Positions 48,657-60,520 of a DNA stretch of 64,000 nt are shown one piece after another. Origin of the DNA: Mycobacterium sp. ACS4054 (GTDB taxonomy: Bacteria > Actinomycetota > Actinomycetes > Mycobacteriales > Mycobacteriaceae); contig NZ_LZHV01000044.1 in NCBI RefSeq assembly GCF_001667275.1, forward strand, positions 34,013 through 98,012. Direction: 5' to 3'. Position 1 is the stretch's first letter. Each line of letters opens with the position of its first letter. Position numbers and translations under genes: made by a program. The notes under the pieces are model-generated. The model was not told the origin of the DNA. It was given only the letters and a program-made list of their open reading frames with translations, and made no database searches.

Positions 48657-49492
48657 CCCTTGCGCGGCCTGTGCGGGGAGTTCGATACGTCTTCGAGCGC
48701 GTGAAGGTTGGCGGGCACGTCGCGAATTTCGTGCTTGCCGATGAGGCGGACGAGCGCCGGGAACGGGGTAACCCGCCCGGGTGGCTGCAGATAGAAAGAG
48801 CCCAACGCCGCCGCCCAGGCCTCCTGGTGGACCATTTTCTCCGTGACCTTCGACCGGTGTGTTGCGAGGAAGTAGGCGAATTCCCAAGCTCCCCTGCGCA
48901 GTTTGACCAGCGACCGGTCGAGCGCGCGGATCTCGCCCGGCACCAGCCACCGCGTCCAACGGATTTCGGGGGACAGCGTGTCGATGACCTTGAGAACGTC
49001 GGGGAGCTGCTTGCACAGAATCTTGTTGACCCGGTTGTAATCGACCGCCAGGCGGTCCATCGAGTCGCCGGCGACCGCGAAGACGGCGAGCCCCAGATCG
49101 AACGTGATGTGCGCATTCAGTCCGGCCATCATGTGCTGCAGAATGATCGCCTGATCGTCGTGGTCGCCGACGAACGCGACCTCCCAGGGCAGCGTCGGGC
49201 CGCGACCCCGCTCCGGATAGAAGTAGGCATTCAAGGCGTTGAAGTAGCGCCGGGCGAAGGCGATGTCGAGATCGGCCATCCGGGCGCCATCCTCGAACAC
49301 GTTGTCGCCGATCGCGTCCCGGATTGCGAGGGTGGTCCGCCGGTACAGCACGGCGAAGTACCCGAGGTGGCTCTCAGCCGTCTTGGCCCAGTCGATTACC
49401 CGATCGATATTGCGAAGGACATCGTCGATGGTCTTTGGTTCGTCGAGCCAGTGCGGCCGGAACTCGGGGGCGGAAGGCGTGGGAGCAGCCAT
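48647..49492 (-). CDS. DUF5995 family protein
   Basis: 281 residues. Recognised by the DUF5995 type start (DVLRNIDRVIDWAKTAESHLGYFAVLYRRTTLAIRDAI) and FYPERGRGPTLPWEVAF. Mostly helical, resembling small lipid-binding or oxygenase-associated proteins. It lies 22 bp downstream of the Lcp/MpaB-like gene and is likely co-transcribed with it. Function unknown. Confidence 0.72.
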   Translation of the reverse strand: MAAPTPSAPEFRPHWLDEPKTIDDVLRNIDRVIDWAKTAESHLGYFAVLYRRTTLAIRDAIGDNVFEDGARMADLDIAFARRYFNALNAYFYPERGRGPTLPWEVAFVGDHDDQAIILQHMMAGLNAHITFDLGLAVFAVAGDSMDRLAVDYNRVNKILCKQLPDVLKVIDTLSPEIRWTRWLVPGEIRALDRSLVKLRRGAWEFAYFLATHRSKVTEKMVHQEAWAAALGSFYLQPPGRVTPFPALVRLIGKHEIRDVPANLHALEDVSNSPHRPRKGYR

Positions 49493-49514
49493 GTCGGATC
49501 TTCCCTTCAATCGA

Positions 49515-50714
49515 CTATGCCGGGCGGCGGGTGGGCTTTGGCGCCGACAGCTCCCAGCTGCGGGCAAGGTGATCGGGTATGTCGAACTTCGCGCGCTCCC
49601 CACCCCGGTTCAGCCGGAACAACCCGTGCAACAGGTCGTGCCCGAAGGGGCGGATCACCTCCGAGACCCGTTGGTAGCGCCGCGAATTGCGCTTGGTTCG
49701 GCCGAATACCCGCACGAAGAACCAACCGCCGGCGCGGCTGAGCCGCCCGAAGTCATCGGTGAGAGCCGACTCGGGCACCAGCAGCATGTCGGCGATTTCG
49801 TCGCCGACGAGGTGCCGGATCAACGGCGGGACGGTGTCGTCGAACCGGTGAAAGGGCGTCATCTCGTCGAGCAGTTCCATCAGCGCCGCGGCCATGACCC
49901 GCCCCTCGCGCGACGGCCGGAACTGCCTGCGCCGAATCGTCGCCACCAGCGCGGTGGCCTCGTGGACGTTGTGCGCGTACAGGTCGGGATGCACGCCGAG
50001 TAGATGCCCGATGACGTTCCACAGGTGCAGGTAAGCCTCGGCGTCTTTCCTCGGGACGTGCACGCCCAGCTGCCGCAGGGGGTCGACGACGACGTAGGAG
50101 AACGAAAGCAGCGTGCCCGCAAGGTCTTCCTGATTGATCGGGACGCCCCAATCGAGCGGCTTCCACACGTCGGGGTCGGCCTTGCTGCGGATCTCGATCA
50201 GCTTGCGAACCGCGGCGTGCATCAGCCGCACGTGCTGGATGCTGCGCACCCCCTTGCCGTGTTCGCCGAAGCTGCCGGAGGAGAGCACGTTGATCAGGAA
50301 CTGGCCGGTCTCCATCACCCGGCGGCGGGTGTCGGTGTCGAGCCGGGCCGTCAGATAGAGCACCTTGACGCCGTTTGCCGCCGCGTACGCCGACGGAAGG
50401 GACGCGCAGAACAGGCAGATCGCGATCTGCAACCCCCAGGTTTCGAAGAGCTGCTGGCCGCGCTTGATCTTGGCCATGTCGGCCCAGGGCGGCAGCGCCG
50501 CCGTCTTGGCCAGGAACTCCTGTACGGCCGGGGGCAAACCTTCGGGGGTCGGCTGGTCGTTGCTCACCAGCGTCTGCATGATCGTGTTGACGGCTTGGAC
50601 GTCGCCCTGCCCGAACACGGCCTCGATGGCCTCGTCGGCCGCCGGATCGCCCAGCTGTCGCATCTCGTCGAGCCGCGCGTCGGTCCATCGGGAGCTTCGG
50701 TTGGCGCCCGCCAT
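49515..50714 (-). CDS. DUF2236 heme oxygenase-like protein (MpaB/Lcp family)
   Basis: 399 residues. The segment LTARLDTDTRRRVMET and SIQHVRLMHAAVRKL (candidate heme-ligand H166, preceded by R163) match the DUF2236 fold shared by MpaB-type oxygenases and latex-clearing protein Lcp, which binds heme b and cleaves polyisoprene. No signal peptide, unlike secreted Lcp. It follows hspR and precedes DUF5995. Substrate unknown. Confidence 0.78.
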   Translation of the reverse strand: MAGANRSSRWTDARLDEMRQLGDPAADEAIEAVFGQGDVQAVNTIMQTLVSNDQPTPEGLPPAVQEFLAKTAALPPWADMAKIKRGQQLFETWGLQIAICLFCASLPSAYAAANGVKVLYLTARLDTDTRRRVMETGQFLINVLSSGSFGEHGKGVRSIQHVRLMHAAVRKLIEIRSKADPDVWKPLDWGVPINQEDLAGTLLSFSYVVVDPLRQLGVHVPRKDAEAYLHLWNVIGHLLGVHPDLYAHNVHEATALVATIRRRQFRPSREGRVMAAALMELLDEMTPFHRFDDTVPPLIRHLVGDEIADMLLVPESALTDDFGRLSRAGGWFFVRVFGRTKRNSRRYQRVSEVIRPFGHDLLHGLFRLNRGGERAKFDIPDHLARSWELSAPKPTRRPA

Positions 50715-50781
50715 GTAGGCAGGATGACAGATCGCCGGCGGTTTTTGCTAGGGAATAGCGCCAGTTACCGCACCGGCGGGG

Positions 50782-51168
50782 TCAGCCGCGCGTTCGGCGC
50801 GGCTGCCACACCACCACGGCGGTGCTCTTGGGCACCACCGCCAGGTCGCGGCGCTGCCCGGCGCGCACCTGCGCGAGCTCCTCGGTGAGCTCCTTCACGC
50901 GCGCCTGCAACGCCTCGACCTGGTTGGTCAGCTCGATGATCCGCTTGATGCCGGCGAGGTTGACCCCCTCGTCCTGGGACAGCCGCTGCACCTCGCGCAG
51001 CAGGTCGACATCGTGCTCCGAATACCGCCGTCCCCCACCGGAAGTGCGGCGGGGGCTGACCAGGCCGAGGCGGTCGTAGGTGCGCAGGGTCTGGGCGTGC
51101 ATGCCGGCCAGCTCGGCGGCCACCGAGATCAAGAACGTCCGGGACTCTTCCCGCGAATTCTTCGCCAT
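50782..51168 (-). CDS. hspR: Heat-shock repressor HspR
   Basis: 128-residue MerR-family repressor that binds HAIR sites with DnaK as co-repressor. The N-terminal winged helix-turn-helix is HAQTLRTYDRLGLVSPRR, then ELAGIK-type coiled helix (KRIIELTNQVEALQARVKELTEEL), and a short C tail. It overlaps the dnaJ1 stop by 1 bp and closes the dnaK operon. Confidence 0.95.
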   Translation of the reverse strand: MAKNSREESRTFLISVAAELAGMHAQTLRTYDRLGLVSPRRTSGGGRRYSEHDVDLLREVQRLSQDEGVNLAGIKRIIELTNQVEALQARVKELTEELAQVRAGQRRDLAVVPKSTAVVVWQPRRTRG

Positions 51169-52346
51169 CAGCGGTTACCTGCCCATCCGGCTCGTGGGTC
51201 AAACCCGCTGGCGCGCTCGGCGGCCGCGTACGCCTCCAGCGCCTCCTGCGCGGCGCCCTCCACGTTCGGCGGCACCGCGACCTTGACGGTGACGAGCAGG
51301 TCCCCGTTGCCGCCGTCCCGCTTCGGGACGCCCCGCCCGCGCACCCGCAGGATGCGGCCGTCGGAAGTGCCCTTGGGCACCCGCACGCCAACCTTGCCGT
51401 CCAGCGTGGGCACCGAAATCGTTGAGCCCAAAGCCAATTCGGTGAAGCTGACGGGCACCGTCACGGTCAGGTCGTCACCGTCGCGGCCAAAGACCTTGTC
51501 CGGCCGCACATGTACGGTCACGTACAGGTCGCCCGACGGCGCACCGCGCAGGCCGGCCTCGCCCTGTCCGGGCAGCCGGATGCGCTGCCCGTCCTCGACG
51601 CCCGGCGGGATCCGCACGTTGATGGTGCGGGTGCGGGTGGTGACCCCGGTGCCCTTGCACTCGTCGCAGGGGTGCTCGATGATCGAGCCGCTGCCCCGGC
51701 AGTCGGTGCAGGGCTCGGAGAAGCCGAACGCGCCCTGATTGCGGCTGATCACGCCGGAACCATTGCAGGTGGGGCACACCTTGGGGCTGGTACCCGGCCG
51801 CGCGCCGCTGCCATGGCAGTTGGTGCACGGCGCCGGGCTGGTCAGCCGCAGCGGCATGGCCACGCCCTTGGCGGCCTCGACGAAGTCCAGCTGGGTCTCG
51901 GTCTCCAGGTCGTTGCCGCGTCGCGGCCGGCTGGGACGGGCGCTCGCGCCGCGCCCGAACAGCCCGCCGAACAGGTCACCGATGTTGGTGCCGCCGCTGC
52001 GGCCGGCGGCGTCGAACAAGTCGTTGAGGTTGAACTCGGCGCCGTCGCCGCCAGCACCGAAGCCGCCGAAGCCGCCGGTGTCGAACCGGCGGCCGCCGAA
52101 CCCGCCGCCCGCGAACAGGCGGCGGGTTTCGTCGTACTCCTTGCGCTTCGCCGGATCCGACAACACGTTGTGCGCTTCCGACACCGCCTTGAAGCGTTCA
52201 CCGGCGGCGGGGTTGTCGGGGTTGGCGTCCGGATGCAGGTCGCGCGCCAGCTTCCGGTACGCGCGTTTGATCTCTTCGGGACTGGCGTCAGAGGAGACGC
52301 CCAGCTCCTTGTAGAAGTCCTTTTCGACCCATTCGCGCTGGGCCAT
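51168..52346 (-). CDS. dnaJ1: Chaperone DnaJ1
   Basis: 392 residues: J domain with HPD (LHPDANPD), a Gly/Phe-rich linker, four zinc-finger motifs [32 protein letters not shown], and the C-terminal substrate domain. Stimulates DnaK ATPase. It begins at ATG 52346, 53 bp after the grpE stop, and overlaps hspR. Confidence 0.96.
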   Translation of the reverse strand: MAQREWVEKDFYKELGVSSDASPEEIKRAYRKLARDLHPDANPDNPAAGERFKAVSEAHNVLSDPAKRKEYDETRRLFAGGGFGGRRFDTGGFGGFGAGGDGAEFNLNDLFDAAGRSGGTNIGDLFGGLFGRGASARPSRPRRGNDLETETQLDFVEAAKGVAMPLRLTSPAPCTNCHGSGARPGTSPKVCPTCNGSGVISRNQGAFGFSEPCTDCRGSGSIIEHPCDECKGTGVTTRTRTINVRIPPGVEDGQRIRLPGQGEAGLRGAPSGDLYVTVHVRPDKVFGRDGDDLTVTVPVSFTELALGSTISVPTLDGKVGVRVPKGTSDGRILRVRGRGVPKRDGGNGDLLVTVKVAVPPNVEGAAQEALEAYAAAERASGFDPRAGWAGNR

Positions 52347-52399
52347 GTCGCGTCACCCCCTTCACCTTTGGAGTTCTGTTGTTGTGCTGATTGTGTGGT

Positions 52400-53040
52400 C
52401 TATTCACCGGTTGCGCCGGGGTTATCGTCCGATTCGGCCGGCTCGCCGGCCGCGGCACCCTCGTCCGCAACCGTGTCGACGACGCCGACCAGAGCGTGCC
52501 GCAGGACCTGGTCGCCCAGCTTGTAGCCCTGCCGCATGACCGTGCCGATCACCGGCTTCGAGCCGTCGCCGCCGTCGCCCTCGTGCTGCACGGCTTCGTG
52601 CAGCAGCGGGTCGAAGTCCTCGCCCTCCTCGCCGAACGCCACCAGACCGAGCCCGGTCAGGGCGCCGTCCAGCTTGTCGGCGACCGACTTCAGCGGGCCG
52701 GACTCCAGGTCGCCGTGCTGTCGTGCCCGCTCGAGATCGTCGAGCACGCCCAGCAATTGGGTCATGACGGCTGCCTTGGCCCGGTCCGCCGCGGCCTGCT
52801 GGTCGCGCAGCGCCCGCTTGCGGTAGTTGGCGAAGTCGGCCTGGACCCGCTGCAGGTCACCCAGCAACTCGGCGGCCTTGCCGGCCTCCTCGGGTGATTC
52901 ACCCGAGAAGTCGCCCGGCGCAGCCTCTCCCGGCCCCGCATTGGGAGCCGCGCCGGGAGAGGACTGCCGGACTTCACCGGTTTCGGGATCGATCCGCCGC
53001 TTGTCGGTGACGGTCACCGGTTCGTGTGGGTTCGCCTCCG

Positions 53041-53044
<4 letters not shown>
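52400..53044 (-). CDS. grpE: Nucleotide exchange factor GrpE
   Basis: 214 residues with a long coiled coil ([24 protein letters not shown]) and the C-terminal beta domain [24 protein letters not shown]. The start is the GTG at 53044 overlapping the dnaK stop (GTGA). Confidence 0.95.
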
Positions 53045-54903
<1,859 letters not shown>

Positions 54904-54947
54904 AGTGATTCCTCCTGATTGAGTAGAGCTTCTTTGGTGCCACTATG

Positions 54948-54967
54948 CTGAGTGAACCCCGCTCAAG
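54948..54967. promoter_or_regulatory. HAIR operator 1 of dnaK
   Basis: CTGAGT-GAACCCC-GCTCAAG, 7-base spacer, about 45 bp upstream of the dnaK ATG. The left half-site differs at one base from consensus. Confidence 0.7.
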
Positions 54968-55001
54968 ACTGCTCTCGGCCGCACCGTGGTGTCAACCCAG
55001 C

Positions 55002-55022
55002 ATTGAGTCTGGTTCGCTCAAC
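55002..55022. promoter_or_regulatory. HAIR operator 2 of dnaK
   Basis: ATTGAGT-CTGGTTC-GCTCAAC, 7-base spacer, nearly the same sequence as the clpB operator. It lies about 100 bp upstream of the dnaK start, so HspR can cover two sites at this promoter. Confidence 0.8.
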
Positions 55023-55100
55023 TTGTCGATCATGCTAACGGCGTGCGCGCCCGTCTTGTTCCCGGGGGTCCCAAACCGATGTGCACCGAGGGCTTCGGCC

Positions 55101-55147
55101 GTGCACACAGGGCGGAAATCGCCCCAAAATGCCGCCCTCGACGCACG
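55101..55147. repeat. Intergenic stem-loop repeat, family A, copy 3
   Basis: GTGCACACAGGGCGG and CCGCCCTCGACGCAC are complementary arms separated by a loop (AAATCGCCCCAAAATG), with the arm sequences shared with copies at 2785 and 36104. Left boundary GTGCACCGAGGGC nearby suggests a partial extra repeat. It is upstream of ansP2. Confidence 0.7.
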
Positions 55148-55256
55148 CGCAAAACCCTCAGCGCACACGCGAGCCGCTGCGCCAGCACTCGGCGAGCGCC
55201 GCGCCGCATCGGTGAGTTAGCCTGAGCCTTTCCCCGAGCCGACACGGCAGGACGCA

Positions 55257-56702
55257 ATGCCACACGACAGCGCCGACCAGCGGCTCACCCGCGAGGACGA
55301 CGGCTATCACAAGGCCCTCAACAACCGCCAGCTGCAGATGATCGGCCTGGGCGGGGCCATCGGAACCGGGCTTTTTCTCGGCGCCGGCGGCCGGCTGGCC
55401 TCGGCGGGGCCGGGGCTGTTCCTGGTCTACGCGCTGTGCGGCGTGTTCGTCTTCCTGATCCTGCGAGCGCTCGGCGAACTCGTGCTGCACCGCCCGTCAT
55501 CGGGCTCCTTCGTGTCTTATGCCCGCGAATTCTTCGGCGAGAAGTTCGCCTTCGTCGCGGGCTGGATGTACTGCCTGAACTGGGCGATGACCGGCATCGT
55601 GGACACCACCGCGATCGCGCACTACTGCCACTACTGGCGGACGATGGCCACCATCCCGCAGTGGACGCTGGCGCTGATCGCGCTGCTGGTGGTGCTGTCG
55701 ATGAACCTGATCTCGGTCAAACTCTTCGGTGAGCTGGAGTTCTGGGCCTCGCTGATCAAGGTGCTGGCGCTGGTGACGTTCCTGGTCATCGGCGCGGTCT
55801 TCCTGGTCGGGCGCTTCAAGGTCGACGGCCACGACACCGGCCCGTCGTTGTGGGACGCGCACGGCGGCCTGCTGCCGAGCGGGCTGGTGCCCCTGGTCCT
55901 GGTCACCTCGGGCGTGGTGTTCGCCTACGCGGCGGTCGAGCTGGTCGGCATCGCGGCCGGGGAAACCGCGGATCCGCACAAGATCATGCCCCGCGCGATC
56001 AACTCGGTGGTGCTGCGCATCGCCGTCTTCTACATCGGCTCGACCGTGCTGCTGGCTTTGCTGCTGCCGCACACCGCCTACCAGCAACACGTCAGCCCGT
56101 TCGTGACGTTTTTCTCCAAGGCCGGCTTCGGCGGGGCGGGCACGATCATGAACCTGGTGGTGCTCACCGCCGCGCTGTCCAGCCTCAACGCCGGCCTGTA
56201 TTCCACCGGCCGGATCCTGCGCTCCATGGCGATCAACGGCAGCGGCCCGAAGTTCACCGCGCCGATGTCGAAGAACGGCGTGCCCTACGGCGGGATCCTG
56301 CTCACCGCCGCCGTCGGCCTGCTGGGCATCGTGCTCAACGCCGTCAAGCCGAGCCAGGCGTTCGAGATCGTGCTGCACATCGCCGCGGTGGGGGTCGTGG
56401 TGGCCTGGGGGACGATCGTGGCGTGCCAGCTGCGGTTCTACTACCTGGCCCGCCGGGGCGCGGTGGAACGCCCCCGGTTCCGGATGCCGCTGGCGCCGTA
56501 CAGCGGGTACCTGACGCTGATCTTCCTGGCCGGCGTGCTGGTGGAGATGATGTTGGACAAGGTCCAGGGCCCGTGGATGATCGGCGCGGTCATCGTCGGT
56601 GTCCCCGCGTTCGTCGTCGGCTGGTTCGTGGTGCGCCATCGCGTGCGGGACCTCGCCAACAGACCCGACGGCCCGGCCGCCGATCCCCCGCTGGCCGCCT
56701 AG
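55257..56702 (+). CDS. ansP2: L-asparagine permease AnsP2
   Basis: A 481-residue APC-superfamily amino acid importer with twelve predicted TM segments. Characteristic blocks: [66 protein letters not shown] and TGRILRSMA. Extremely close to Rv0346c AnsP2, which imports asparagine and is linked to acid resistance. Start ATG 55257. Confidence 0.93.
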   Translation: MPHDSADQRLTREDDGYHKALNNRQLQMIGLGGAIGTGLFLGAGGRLASAGPGLFLVYALCGVFVFLILRALGELVLHRPSSGSFVSYAREFFGEKFAFVAGWMYCLNWAMTGIVDTTAIAHYCHYWRTMATIPQWTLALIALLVVLSMNLISVKLFGELEFWASLIKVLALVTFLVIGAVFLVGRFKVDGHDTGPSLWDAHGGLLPSGLVPLVLVTSGVVFAYAAVELVGIAAGETADPHKIMPRAINSVVLRIAVFYIGSTVLLALLLPHTAYQQHVSPFVTFFSKAGFGGAGTIMNLVVLTAALSSLNAGLYSTGRILRSMAINGSGPKFTAPMSKNGVPYGGILLTAAVGLLGIVLNAVKPSQAFEIVLHIAAVGVVVAWGTIVACQLRFYYLARRGAVERPRFRMPLAPYSGYLTLIFLAGVLVEMMLDKVQGPWMIGAVIVGVPAFVVGWFVVRHRVRDLANRPDGPAADPPLAA

Positions 56703-57247
56703 GGTTCGTCGACGTCGCGGCCGCCGGCCAGATCCGCACAGTCGACGGCCTCGACGTCGTGCCGGGTGCGCAGGTAGGCGCCGGCGCCGTGATCGCCGGA
56801 GATCCCCGCGAGCAGCTCGGGCCAGTGCCGGCGCGCGATCACCACGGGATGCCCCGGGCGATCGCCGAAGTGGGCGCGCGCCAGGCCGCTGGGGGATGCG
56901 AGCGCGCGGTCGAGGACGCGCGCCACCACCGCGGGACCGACGTCGGGCGTGTCGACGACGTGCAGCACGGCGTAGTCCGCGCGCATGCGGTCGGCCTGCT
57001 GTAGGCCCCTGCGCACCGAGGCGCTCAGCCCGTCGCGCCAGTGCGCCGCGGTGACCGCGGTGACCCCGGGCGGGACGGCGACCTGGGCGGCGACCAGCAC
57101 CACGACCACGTCGGCGCAGCCCCCGACCCGCAGCGCGTCGACCGCGATGTCGAGCCAGCCGTCGACCAGCACCTTCGGCTTGCCGTAGCGGCGTCCGGCG
57201 CCGGCGGCGAGCAGCACGCCGACGGCTATCGACTGCGATAACGGCAC
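56699..57247 (-). CDS. MobA/MocA-like nucleotidyltransferase
   Basis: A 182-residue NTP-transferase fold: [14 protein letters not shown] (nucleotide loop), [21 protein letters not shown]. Such enzymes attach a nucleotide to the molybdenum cofactor. It corresponds in type to Rv0371c, and is divergent from coxL by 52 bp, so it probably supplies the cofactor for CoxL. Its stop shares CTAG with ansP2. Confidence 0.85.
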   Translation of the reverse strand: MPLSQSIAVGVLLAAGAGRRYGKPKVLVDGWLDIAVDALRVGGCADVVVVLVAAQVAVPPGVTAVTAAHWRDGLSASVRRGLQQADRMRADYAVLHVVDTPDVGPAVVARVLDRALASPSGLARAHFGDRPGHPVVIARRHWPELLAGISGDHGAGAYLRTRHDVEAVDCADLAGGRDVDEP

Positions 57248-57258
57248 TCTCCTATGAT
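57229..57258 (+). promoter_or_regulatory. Candidate promoter of coxL
   Basis: TCGACT (57229) and TATGAT (57253-57258) are separated by 18 bases and point to the coxL ATG at 57300. The -10 is good, the -35 weak. The promoter would overlap the first codons of the divergent MobA-like gene. Confidence 0.4.
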
Positions 57259-57299
57259 GGCATCGTGGTTCTCGTCAGGCGACAACCGGATGGAGCGCG

Positions 57300-59642
57300 A
57301 TGACCGAACACGCGCAGGGGGCGACGACCACCGCCCCGGCCCCTCGTTACGCCGGCACCCGTGTCCAGCGGGTGGAGGACGGCCGGTTGCTGACCGGCCG
57401 CGGCAGCTTCGTCGACGACATCTCGCGGCCCGGCATGCTGCACGCCTGCTTCGTGCGCAGCCCGTTCGCGCGGGCGCGCATCAACGGCATCGACGCCTCG
57501 GCCGCGCTGGCGCTGCCCGGCGTGCGCGCGGTGTTCACCGCCGCCGACCTCAACCCGGAGGTGCGCGAGGCGTGGCACGCCGTCGCCGGCAAGGACGTCC
57601 CCGACACCCCGCGCCCGCCGCTGGCCGAGGGCGAGGCCAAGTTCGTCGGCGACCCCGTCGCGCTCGTCGTCGCCGAGAGCCGGTATGTCGCCGAGGACGC
57701 GCTGGAGCTCATCGACGTGGACTACGAGCCGCTGCCCGCGGTCACCGACTTCACCCGCGCGCAGACCGCCGAGGTGCTGGTGCACAGCGCCTACCCGAAC
57801 AACGTCGCCGGCGGGATGGGCGGGGCCCCACCGGACGAGGAGCTGTTCGCCAACGCGCCGTGCGTGGTCGAGGAGCACATCTACCAGCAGATCTACGCGC
57901 CGGTGCCGATCGAGACCCGCGGGCTGGTCGTCGAATGGACCGCCGCCACCGGGGAATTGACGATGTGGGCGTCCACCCAGACCCCGCACGAGCTGCGGGC
58001 GTTCTGCGCCCGGCTGTTGGGCATTGCGGCGCAACGGGTTCGGGTGATCATGCGCGACACCGGCGGCGGCTTCGGCCAGAAGGTCGTCCCGATGCGCGAG
58101 GACATGTGCATCATGCTGGCCGCCCGCAAGGTGCCGGCGGCGCTGAAGTGGATCGAGGACCGGCGCGAGAACCTGATGTCGGCCGGGCAGGCGCGGCACG
58201 TCGACGGCACGGCGCGAATGGCTTTCGACGACGAGGGCAACATCGCGGCCGCCGACATCGACTTCGTCCAGGACATCGGCGCCTACCCGACGCCCTACCC
58301 GGTGCTGACGACGGCCGCCATCGGGATGTTCTTCCCGGGCCCCTACCGGGTGCCGAAGGCCAGCTTCAACTACAAGACCGTCTTCTCCAACACCAGCGGG
58401 CTGGCCGCCTACCGCGGCCCCTGGCAATACGAAACGCTGGCCCGCGAGATCCTGCTCGACGTCGCCGCCCGCAAGATGAACCTCGACCCCGTCGAGTTGC
58501 GCCGGCGCAACCTGTTGCGCCGCGACGAGATGCCGTACTTCAACCCCAACGGCATGCCGTACGACCACGTCGCCCCGATCGACACGTTCGAGCAGGCGGT
58601 GAAAATCCTTGACCACGAAGGCTTTCGGAAGGAGCAGGCCGAGGCGCTGGCGCAGGGCCGCTACCTGGGCCTGGGGTTCTCGGCCTACATCGAGCCGACC
58701 GGCGCGGCGACGGGCCACCTGGCCACCGAAGGGGCCACCATCCGCATGGAGCCGACCGGGAAGATCAACGTCTACGTCAACGGCGGCTCCAGCGGTAACA
58801 GCATCGAGACCACGGTCGTGCAGCTGACCGCCGACGCGCTGGGGGCCGACATCGACGACGTGGCCACCATCCAGGGCGACACCGCGATCACCCCGTACGG
58901 CGCCGGGACCCAGGGCAGCCGCAGCGCGCCGATGACCGCGGGGGCGGTCAACGAGGCGGGGGCCATCCTGCGCGCGAAGATCGTGGCGCTGGCCGCGCAC
59001 CACCTCAAGGTCGCCGAATCCGAAGTGGACCTGGCGTTTTCGGTGGCCAGCGTGCGCGGCGACCCGGACAGGTCGGTGCCGTTCGGCGAGCTGGCTTACG
59101 TGGCGCACTACTCGCCGCAGCAGCTGCCGCCGGGCATGTCGGCCAACCTGGAGGCGACCGCCCGGTTCAACTCCCCCAACCCCATCCACTGGTCCAACGC
59201 GACGCACGCCTGCACCTGTGAGGTGGACGTGGCGACCGGCAAGGTGACGCTGCTGCGCTACATCGTCAGCGAGGACGTCGGGCCCATGATCAACCCAGCG
59301 GTCGTGGAGGGGCAGATCGCCGGCGGCACGGTGCAGGGCATCGGCGGGGCGCTGATGGAGGACATGGTCTACGACGACGACGGCAACCCGCTCGCAACGA
59401 CTTTCGTCGACTACCTGCTGCCGACCGCCACCGAGGTGCCGCCGATCGAATTCGGCCACGTCGAGATCCCCGGACCGGGTCCCGGCGGCTACAAGGGCGC
59501 CGGGGAGGGCGGGGCCATCGGCTCGACGCCGGCGGTCATCAACGCCATCAACGACGCGCTCGCGCCGCTGGGCGTGACGGTCACCCGGCTGCCGGCCAGC
59601 CCGGCGTCGATCGCGGCCCTGCTGGAAGACGCGCAACGATGA
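57300..59642 (+). CDS. coxL: Xanthine dehydrogenase-family molybdopterin subunit (CoxL-like)
   Basis: 780 residues of the large molybdenum-hydroxylase subunit. GGGFGQK (Mo-dioxo loop), FNYKT, and the catalytic Glu region KGAGEGGAIGS near the C terminus are present. The active-site loop reads AYRGPWQ (370-376), not AYRCSFR of form I CO dehydrogenase nor AYRGAGR of form II, so the substrate is likely not CO. A ribosome site GGAG precedes the ATG. It overlaps the next gene by 4 bp. Confidence 0.88.
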   Translation: MTEHAQGATTTAPAPRYAGTRVQRVEDGRLLTGRGSFVDDISRPGMLHACFVRSPFARARINGIDASAALALPGVRAVFTAADLNPEVREAWHAVAGKDVPDTPRPPLAEGEAKFVGDPVALVVAESRYVAEDALELIDVDYEPLPAVTDFTRAQTAEVLVHSAYPNNVAGGMGGAPPDEELFANAPCVVEEHIYQQIYAPVPIETRGLVVEWTAATGELTMWASTQTPHELRAFCARLLGIAAQRVRVIMRDTGGGFGQKVVPMREDMCIMLAARKVPAALKWIEDRRENLMSAGQARHVDGTARMAFDDEGNIAAADIDFVQDIGAYPTPYPVLTTAAIGMFFPGPYRVPKASFNYKTVFSNTSGLAAYRGPWQYETLAREILLDVAARKMNLDPVELRRRNLLRRDEMPYFNPNGMPYDHVAPIDTFEQAVKILDHEGFRKEQAEALAQGRYLGLGFSAYIEPTGAATGHLATEGATIRMEPTGKINVYVNGGSSGNSIETTVVQLTADALGADIDDVATIQGDTAITPYGAGTQGSRSAPMTAGAVNEAGAILRAKIVALAAHHLKVAESEVDLAFSVASVRGDPDRSVPFGELAYVAHYSPQQLPPGMSANLEATARFNSPNPIHWSNATHACTCEVDVATGKVTLLRYIVSEDVGPMINPAVVEGQIAGGTVQGIGGALMEDMVYDDDGNPLATTFVDYLLPTATEVPPIEFGHVEIPGPGPGGYKGAGEGGAIGSTPAVINAINDALAPLGVTVTRLPASPASIAALLEDAQR

Positions 59643-60520
59643 AGCCGGCCGCGTTCGAATACCACCGCCCCGACACCGTCGAGGACGCCGTCGGCCTGCT
59701 GGCCGAATTGGGTGACGACGCAAAGATTTTGGCGGGCGGGCAAAGCCTGGTGCCGATGCTGGCGATGCGGCTGGCCTACTTCGACCACCTCATCGACATC
59801 TCCCGGCTGGCCGAACTGCAGGGCATCGAGCGCAGGGGTGAAGAACTGTGGATCGGCGCGGGCACCACCGAGACCGCCGTGGGCACCGATGCGCAAGTGC
59901 GCCAAGATGTTCCGCTGCTGACCCGGGCGACACCGTTCGTCGGGCACTTCCAGATCCGCAACCGCGGCACGCTCGGCGGGTCGATCGCCCACGCCGACGC
60001 CGCCGGTGAATACCCGGCGGTCGCGCTGACCCTGGATGCGGTGATGGAGGTCGCCTCGCCTCGCGGGCGGCGCGAGATCGCGGCCGCCGACTTCTTCGCC
60101 GGGGTGTGGGAGACCACCATGGAATCCGACGAGGTGCTGACGGGCGTGCGGTTCCCCGTGTGGAACGGCAGATGCGGGTTCGCCATCGAGGAATTCGCGC
60201 GCCGGCACGGCGATTTCGCGATCGCGGGCGCCCTGGTCGCCGTCCAGCTCGACGATGACGACCGGGTGTCGCGCTGCGGGATCGGGCTGCTGGGCCTGGG
60301 ATCCACGGTCCGGCGCGCGACCGCGGCCGAGGTCGCGGCCGTCGGCAGGGGTGTCAACGAGCTGGTCGACGACGAGATCGGCCGGGCCGCGATGAGCGGG
60401 CTCGACGACATCCCCAACGACCTGCAAGGGACAGCGTCGTACCGGTTGAAGGTCGGCGCCACCATGGCCACCCGCGCCTGGACGCGCGCGATAGCCGAAG
60501 CGAGGGCAAGCGATGCCTGA
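59639..60520 (+). CDS. coxM: FAD-binding medium subunit (CoxM-like)
   Basis: 293 residues with the FAD loop ILAGGQSLVPMLAMRLA and RNRGTLGGSIAHADAAGE. It transfers electrons from the [2Fe-2S] subunit to a quinone or other acceptor. ATGA overlap with coxL and an 8-bp overlap with coxS indicate a coupled trio. Confidence 0.92.
   Translation: MKPAAFEYHRPDTVEDAVGLLAELGDDAKILAGGQSLVPMLAMRLAYFDHLIDISRLAELQGIERRGEELWIGAGTTETAVGTDAQVRQDVPLLTRATPFVGHFQIRNRGTLGGSIAHADAAGEYPAVALTLDAVMEVASPRGRREIAAADFFAGVWETTMESDEVLTGVRFPVWNGRCGFAIEEFARRHGDFAIAGALVAVQLDDDDRVSRCGIGLLGLGSTVRRATAAEVAAVGRGVNELVDDEIGRAAMSGLDDIPNDLQGTASYRLKVGATMATRAWTRAIAEARASDA

Larger units (their letters stand above)
54904..55256. other. 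353-bp divergent region between dnaK and ansP2
   Basis: Contains the dnaK promoter region with two HAIR sites near 54948-55022, then a family A stem-loop repeat (55101-55147) and the approach to the ansP2 start. No further ORF with credible coding was seen. The repeat is the same family as those at 2785 and 36104. Confidence 0.6.

Noticed and set aside
57252..59723. 823-codon open frame antisense to coxL
   Set aside because: Shadow of coxL; repetitive Arg/Val/His composition and no recognisable fold.
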